Below are positions 61,458 through 64,000 of a stretch of DNA of 64,000 bases, in pieces. The position numbers and the translations under genes were made by a program. The stretch spans positions 511,075-575,074 of the forward strand of contig CAZCSV010000002.1 of NCBI GenBank assembly GCA_964501535.1, in the 5' to 3' direction. The notes beneath the pieces are model-generated. The model was not told the DNA's origin, searched no databases, and was given only the letters and a program-made list of their open reading frames with translations. How positions within the stretch are numbered: the first letter of the stretch is position 1; each line of letters opens with the position of its first letter. Source of the DNA: FEN-1279 sp964501535. GTDB taxonomy: Bacteria > Bacteroidota > Ignavibacteria > Tepidaquicellales > Tepidaquicellaceae.

Positions 61458-62753
61458 TTATTTTTCAAGAACAATTGCATCTGCAACAACTTCTGCAAGA
61501 GTTTTTATTTGCACTCCAAGCTTGAATTTGTTTTCAATCTGTAACAATTGGTCAACACAATTATGACAAGGTGTTACTACAACCGTAGCGCCAGTTTTAC
61601 GTATCTGTTCTGCTTTTATCTCGGCTATTTTCATTCTGCGCTCATTATATTCGCTCATAGAAAGCTGACCGCCTCCTCCTCCGCAACAGAAATTATCTAT
61701 ACCGTGAGGAGTCATTTCAACGAAATTGCTTGCCGTGTGCATTAAAATGTATCTCTGCTGTTGTATAATCCCCCCTTCTCCTACTAAATTACAGGGGTCG
61801 TGCAGAGTCATAAATTCCTTATTCAGTTCTTTATCTACCTTTATTCTTCCGCTCGAAATATATTCGGCAAGTAGTTCCACGGTAGTGATTACTTCAAACG
61901 GAAAGGATTTTTGAAGATAATTTGGGGCTTCCCATCTAAAAGCCCTCGAACCGTGACCGCACTCCGCAAGTATGCACCGCTTTGCATTTAAATTCAGCAT
62001 CTCATTGTATAATCTTTCGGCAATAATAATTGCCTCCTCCAAATTTGAAGTATAATAAGCATAGTTCGTAACATCATACATCTTGGTAGATAATGTCCAG
62101 CTTTCTTTTGCCGCATAAAATACTTTTGCCATAGCAGAAATTGAAAGCGGAAAAAATTTCGGTTCACGGGGATTTAACGTATATAGAATATTTATGTCGG
62201 GTACGTTAAGCGGAATCGAAGCTTCAGGATCGTTTACCTCATCTCTTAAATCTTCTTCAAGCCATGATAATGTATCGGTAAATTGCTCGGTAGGGATTGC
62301 CATGTTATTGCCCGTCTGAATAGCCGCATTCACAGTAGATTGCAGGGTTGCAGGAACAAGTCCCATTTCCGAAAGCATTTCCCTCCCTATCCTTACAATA
62401 TATGGAATGTCCACACCTATGGAGCAGTGCTTTGCACATCTTCCGCATATAGTGCAAGCACCGAATAGCTGATCTACCATTTCATCTATAGTCGTCTCAT
62501 CTAAATTACGTGCACTGCTTAGTGCGGGAAAGTATTTTCCCGTGAACGTACAATAACGCTGATATATGGAGGAGATGAGGTCAACCTTCTTTGCCGGAAT
62601 ATACTTTTCGTCTTTTGTCGTTAGATAATATATACAACTTTCTGCACAAAGTCCGCAATGAACGCAGCTGTTTAAATGCGTAACCAGTTTGCCGTCTTTT
62701 GGCTCGGATAAAATCTTGATTGCTTTATTTTTTTTATCGGTGAAATTCTCCAT
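61458..62753 (-). CDS. DsrK/HdrD-like iron-sulfur protein with CCG domain
   Basis: 431 aa, soluble. Two [4Fe-4S] ferredoxin motifs: CVHCGLCAESC (Cys30-40) and CTICGRCAKHC (Cys100-110). The C-terminal half contains the non-cubane cluster site of heterodisulfide reductases: DPCNLVGEGG (about 316), NFCCGGGGG (about 352) and TPCHNC (about 393), i.e. Cx34CCGx37CxxC. DsrK and HdrD use this site for thiol/disulfide chemistry. It starts two bases after the dsrM-like gene and sits with dsrC, so it probably exchanges electrons with DsrC's disulfide or trisulfide. Confidence 0.93.
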   Translation of the reverse strand: MENFTDKKNKAIKILSEPKDGKLVTHLNSCVHCGLCAESCIYYLTTKDEKYIPAKKVDLISSIYQRYCTFTGKYFPALSSARNLDETTIDEMVDQLFGACTICGRCAKHCSIGVDIPYIVRIGREMLSEMGLVPATLQSTVNAAIQTGNNMAIPTEQFTDTLSWLEEDLRDEVNDPEASIPLNVPDINILYTLNPREPKFFPLSISAMAKVFYAAKESWTLSTKMYDVTNYAYYTSNLEEAIIIAERLYNEMLNLNAKRCILAECGHGSRAFRWEAPNYLQKSFPFEVITTVELLAEYISSGRIKVDKELNKEFMTLHDPCNLVGEGGIIQQQRYILMHTASNFVEMTPHGIDNFCCGGGGGQLSMSEYNERRMKIAEIKAEQIRKTGATVVVTPCHNCVDQLLQIENKFKLGVQIKTLAEVVADAIVLEK

Positions 62754-62755
62754 TC

Positions 62756-63382
62756 TTAATGCTTATAATTTTTTATGGGCCATACCCCGCGCCATCCGTA
62801 AAAGAATCCAAGATGATAACGGGCAGAAAAGAAGTATAAAAGATGTTTAAGTTTACCAAGCGGTATATATAAAAATAATAAAGCAGCACATATAAAATAA
62901 AACAGAACAAAAGTATCCGTAAGTAAAGTAATTAATGTAAAAATTTGAAATGCCGTTACCAGTAAATTTGAAATGTAGTCGTCCGGATTCGAAAGATTTC
63001 TGAGCTTTTTAACCGTAAGCCTTTTCAGGAAAATCCCGAGCCCGCTTACACTCGACACAATTAATATACAAATCAATATCAGCTGCAGTATATATGCAAA
63101 ACCAATATTAAACACGAATAAAAAATAAAGAGCAAAAGATATAAAAGTGCCAATATGATACAGTATTCCTGCAGTATATGTCGGGAAATGCAAATACGCA
63201 GATTCTTTTTTTAACGGATTCATAGCCCCTACAAATGAATAGGGTATTGCTGAATTCAGGCTGCCAATCTTGTGAGAATAGTCTTTAGGCAAACCGAGCT
63301 TGATTAATCTGATAAAATGGTAAGTTAAACTTATAACACAAATCAGAAAAGCAGTCAGTGAAATTATTTGAAATAATGTCAT
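62756..63382 (-). CDS. DsrM/NarI-like membrane cytochrome b
   Basis: 208 aa, five hydrophobic segments. Paired histidines at positions typical of NarI-type di-haem cytochromes: His65 and His76 in YLHFPTYTAGILYH and His180 and His190 in LKHLLYFFSARYH. DsrM subunits of the DsrMKJOP complex share this fold and link quinones to DsrK. It precedes the dsrK-like gene by 2 bp and follows dsrC by 15 bp. A NarI-like role with another partner is the alternative. Confidence 0.85.
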   Translation of the reverse strand: MTLFQIISLTAFLICVISLTYHFIRLIKLGLPKDYSHKIGSLNSAIPYSFVGAMNPLKKESAYLHFPTYTAGILYHIGTFISFALYFLFVFNIGFAYILQLILICILIVSSVSGLGIFLKRLTVKKLRNLSNPDDYISNLLVTAFQIFTLITLLTDTFVLFYFICAALLFLYIPLGKLKHLLYFFSARYHLGFFYGWRGVWPIKNYKH

Positions 63383-63397
63383 AGAAGTATTATTGTA

Positions 63398-63706
63398 CTA
63401 AACGCATCCATCAGGTTTCGGTAATCCTGCCACACGACATGCTCCGCGTGCAGGTCCCAGCGGAAATAACTGATATATCTCTCTAAGTTTTACACCCGTA
63501 GTTTGACAGATTGAGCGAATCATCGGTGCCATTCCTGTTTCTTCCCAGTTCTTACGTATGAATTTTACAATTGCCCAGTGCTTTTCGGTTAATTCTTCGA
63601 TTCCATCATACTTGGCAAACAAGACAGCGACTTCTTCATTCCAGATGTTTGGGTCCGTTAAAAAACCGTCCCCGTCTACATTAAATACTTTTCCATCAAC
63701 TTCCAT
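63398..63706 (-). CDS. dsrC: DsrC-type sulfur carrier protein
   Basis: 102 aa. The DsrC/TusE fold is recognised by VDGDGFLTDPNIWNEEVA, HWAIVKFIRKNWEETG and the C-terminal arm GPARGACRVAGLPKPDGCV. Both redox cysteines are present: Cys90 and Cys101, eleven apart as in DsrC; TusE keeps only the last. A third Cys (67) is extra. DsrC carries sulfur as a trisulfide for DsrAB or accepts it from desulfurases and oxidising enzymes. It is the first gene of the minus-strand dsr-like operon. Confidence 0.95.
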   Translation of the reverse strand: MEVDGKVFNVDGDGFLTDPNIWNEEVAVLFAKYDGIEELTEKHWAIVKFIRKNWEETGMAPMIRSICQTTGVKLREIYQLFPLGPARGACRVAGLPKPDGCV

Positions 63707-63858
63707 ATAAAAGAATATTAAATTAAATCAACAATTTGATAATGTAATATTTTATAAATTAATTTTGAACCCCAAAAAATTGCACAATTCTTGATTAGTA
63801 TTTTATATTATTCTTCTTTGATTAAATTCTTATAAAATAATCAGCATTTATGAACTGT

Positions 63859-63891
63859 AAAAAAAAGGTTTTCACTTAAAAAGTGAAAACC
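63859..63891 (-). terminator. Terminator of tRNA-Ser
   Basis: On the minus strand GGTTTTCACTT and AAGTGAAAACC form an 11-bp stem with a TTT loop and end in eight T, starting 20 bases after the tRNA. Confidence 0.92.
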
Positions 63892-63911
63892 TTGAAATGC
63901 CTTACCAGTAG

Positions 63912-63998
63912 CGGAGAAGGAGAGATTCGAACTCTCGATAGAGTTGCCCCTATAACGGTTTTCGAGACCGCCGCTTTCAACCACTCAGCCACCTCTCC
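63912..63998 (-). tRNA. tRNA-Ser (anticodon CGA)
   Basis: On the minus strand the 87-nt sequence folds into a class II tRNA: acceptor GGAGAGG with CTTCTCC (one G-U), D-arm GCTGAGTGG, anticodon loop CTCGAAA (CGA, reading TCG), a long variable arm as in serine tRNAs, and the T-arm loop TTCGAAT. Discriminator G73; CCA is not encoded. The gene ends just inside the window edge. Confidence 0.95.
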
Positions 63999-64000
63999 GT

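Overview
The window is AT-rich chromosomal DNA from a Gram-negative bacterium of the Bacteroidota/Chlorobiota/Ignavibacteriota (FCB) group, most likely an Ignavibacteria-like lineage (inference). The main evidence is five secreted proteins ending in a type IX secretion (T9SS) sorting domain with the YPNPFNP-type signature. Supporting evidence is an MlaEFD lipid transport set, lipoproteins, long-form IspG (the domain-inserted type of Bacteroidota/Chlorobiota) and a NadA quinolinate synthase. I see no prophage, transposase, CRISPR array or rRNA operon. Two RNA genes are clear: RNase P RNA and tRNA-Ser(CGA).

Region by region. 1-5.1 kb: a sigma-54-linked two-component pair (NtrB-like kinase, NtrC-like activator), a secreted His-containing helical protein built from an internal duplication, and a small secreted Gly-rich protein preceded by a near-consensus -24/-12 sigma-54 promoter. 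5.3-7.5 kb: an MBOAT acyltransferase, an SGNH-like protein and a 44-residue membrane microprotein, all overlapping; probably a cell-surface acyl transfer unit. 8.2-20 kb: an eleven-gene minus-strand run with short gaps (mtaB, sixA, ABC ATPase, crotonase, HisC-like aminotransferase, DUF192, ppk1, CDP-alcohol phosphotransferase, nucleotidyltransferase, rhomboid, ispG). 20-22.8 kb: a repeat-dense, gene-poor stretch with a multi-palindrome element, a 16-bp x 9 tandem array, paired hairpins and a 97-bp x 4 palindromic array, interrupted only by a NifU-domain gene and a MurU-like nucleotidyltransferase.

22.8-35.6 kb: housekeeping and membrane genes (nadA, rnpB, metF, arfB, pgeF with a frameshift, MFS transporter, site-2 and CPBP intramembrane proteases, cdsA, gpmA). 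35.7-52.8 kb: a secretome cluster with three M1 metallopeptidases, an M14 carboxypeptidase, a divergent C1 peptidase, a DUF1028 protein, a dockerin/FnIII protein and an amidohydrolase, plus HU. This looks like extracellular peptide degradation. 53.5-56.7 kb: a predicted outer-membrane barrel gene directly joined to mlaE-mlaF-mlaD. 56.8-59.6 kb: a deacetylase-like protein, a HerA-like ATPase and a small Cys-rich lipoprotein. 60.2-63.7 kb: a minus-strand operon dsrC - dsrM-like cytochrome - dsrK-like Fe-S protein - cysteine desulfurase, with no dsrAB in the window. tRNA-Ser with its own terminator closes the window.

The most promising candidates for undescribed biology are the dsrC/dsrMK/desulfurase operon, the sigma-54 envelope module at the left end, and the palindromic repeat arrays around 20-22.7 kb. 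All functional calls rest on motif recognition by eye; no database search was run.
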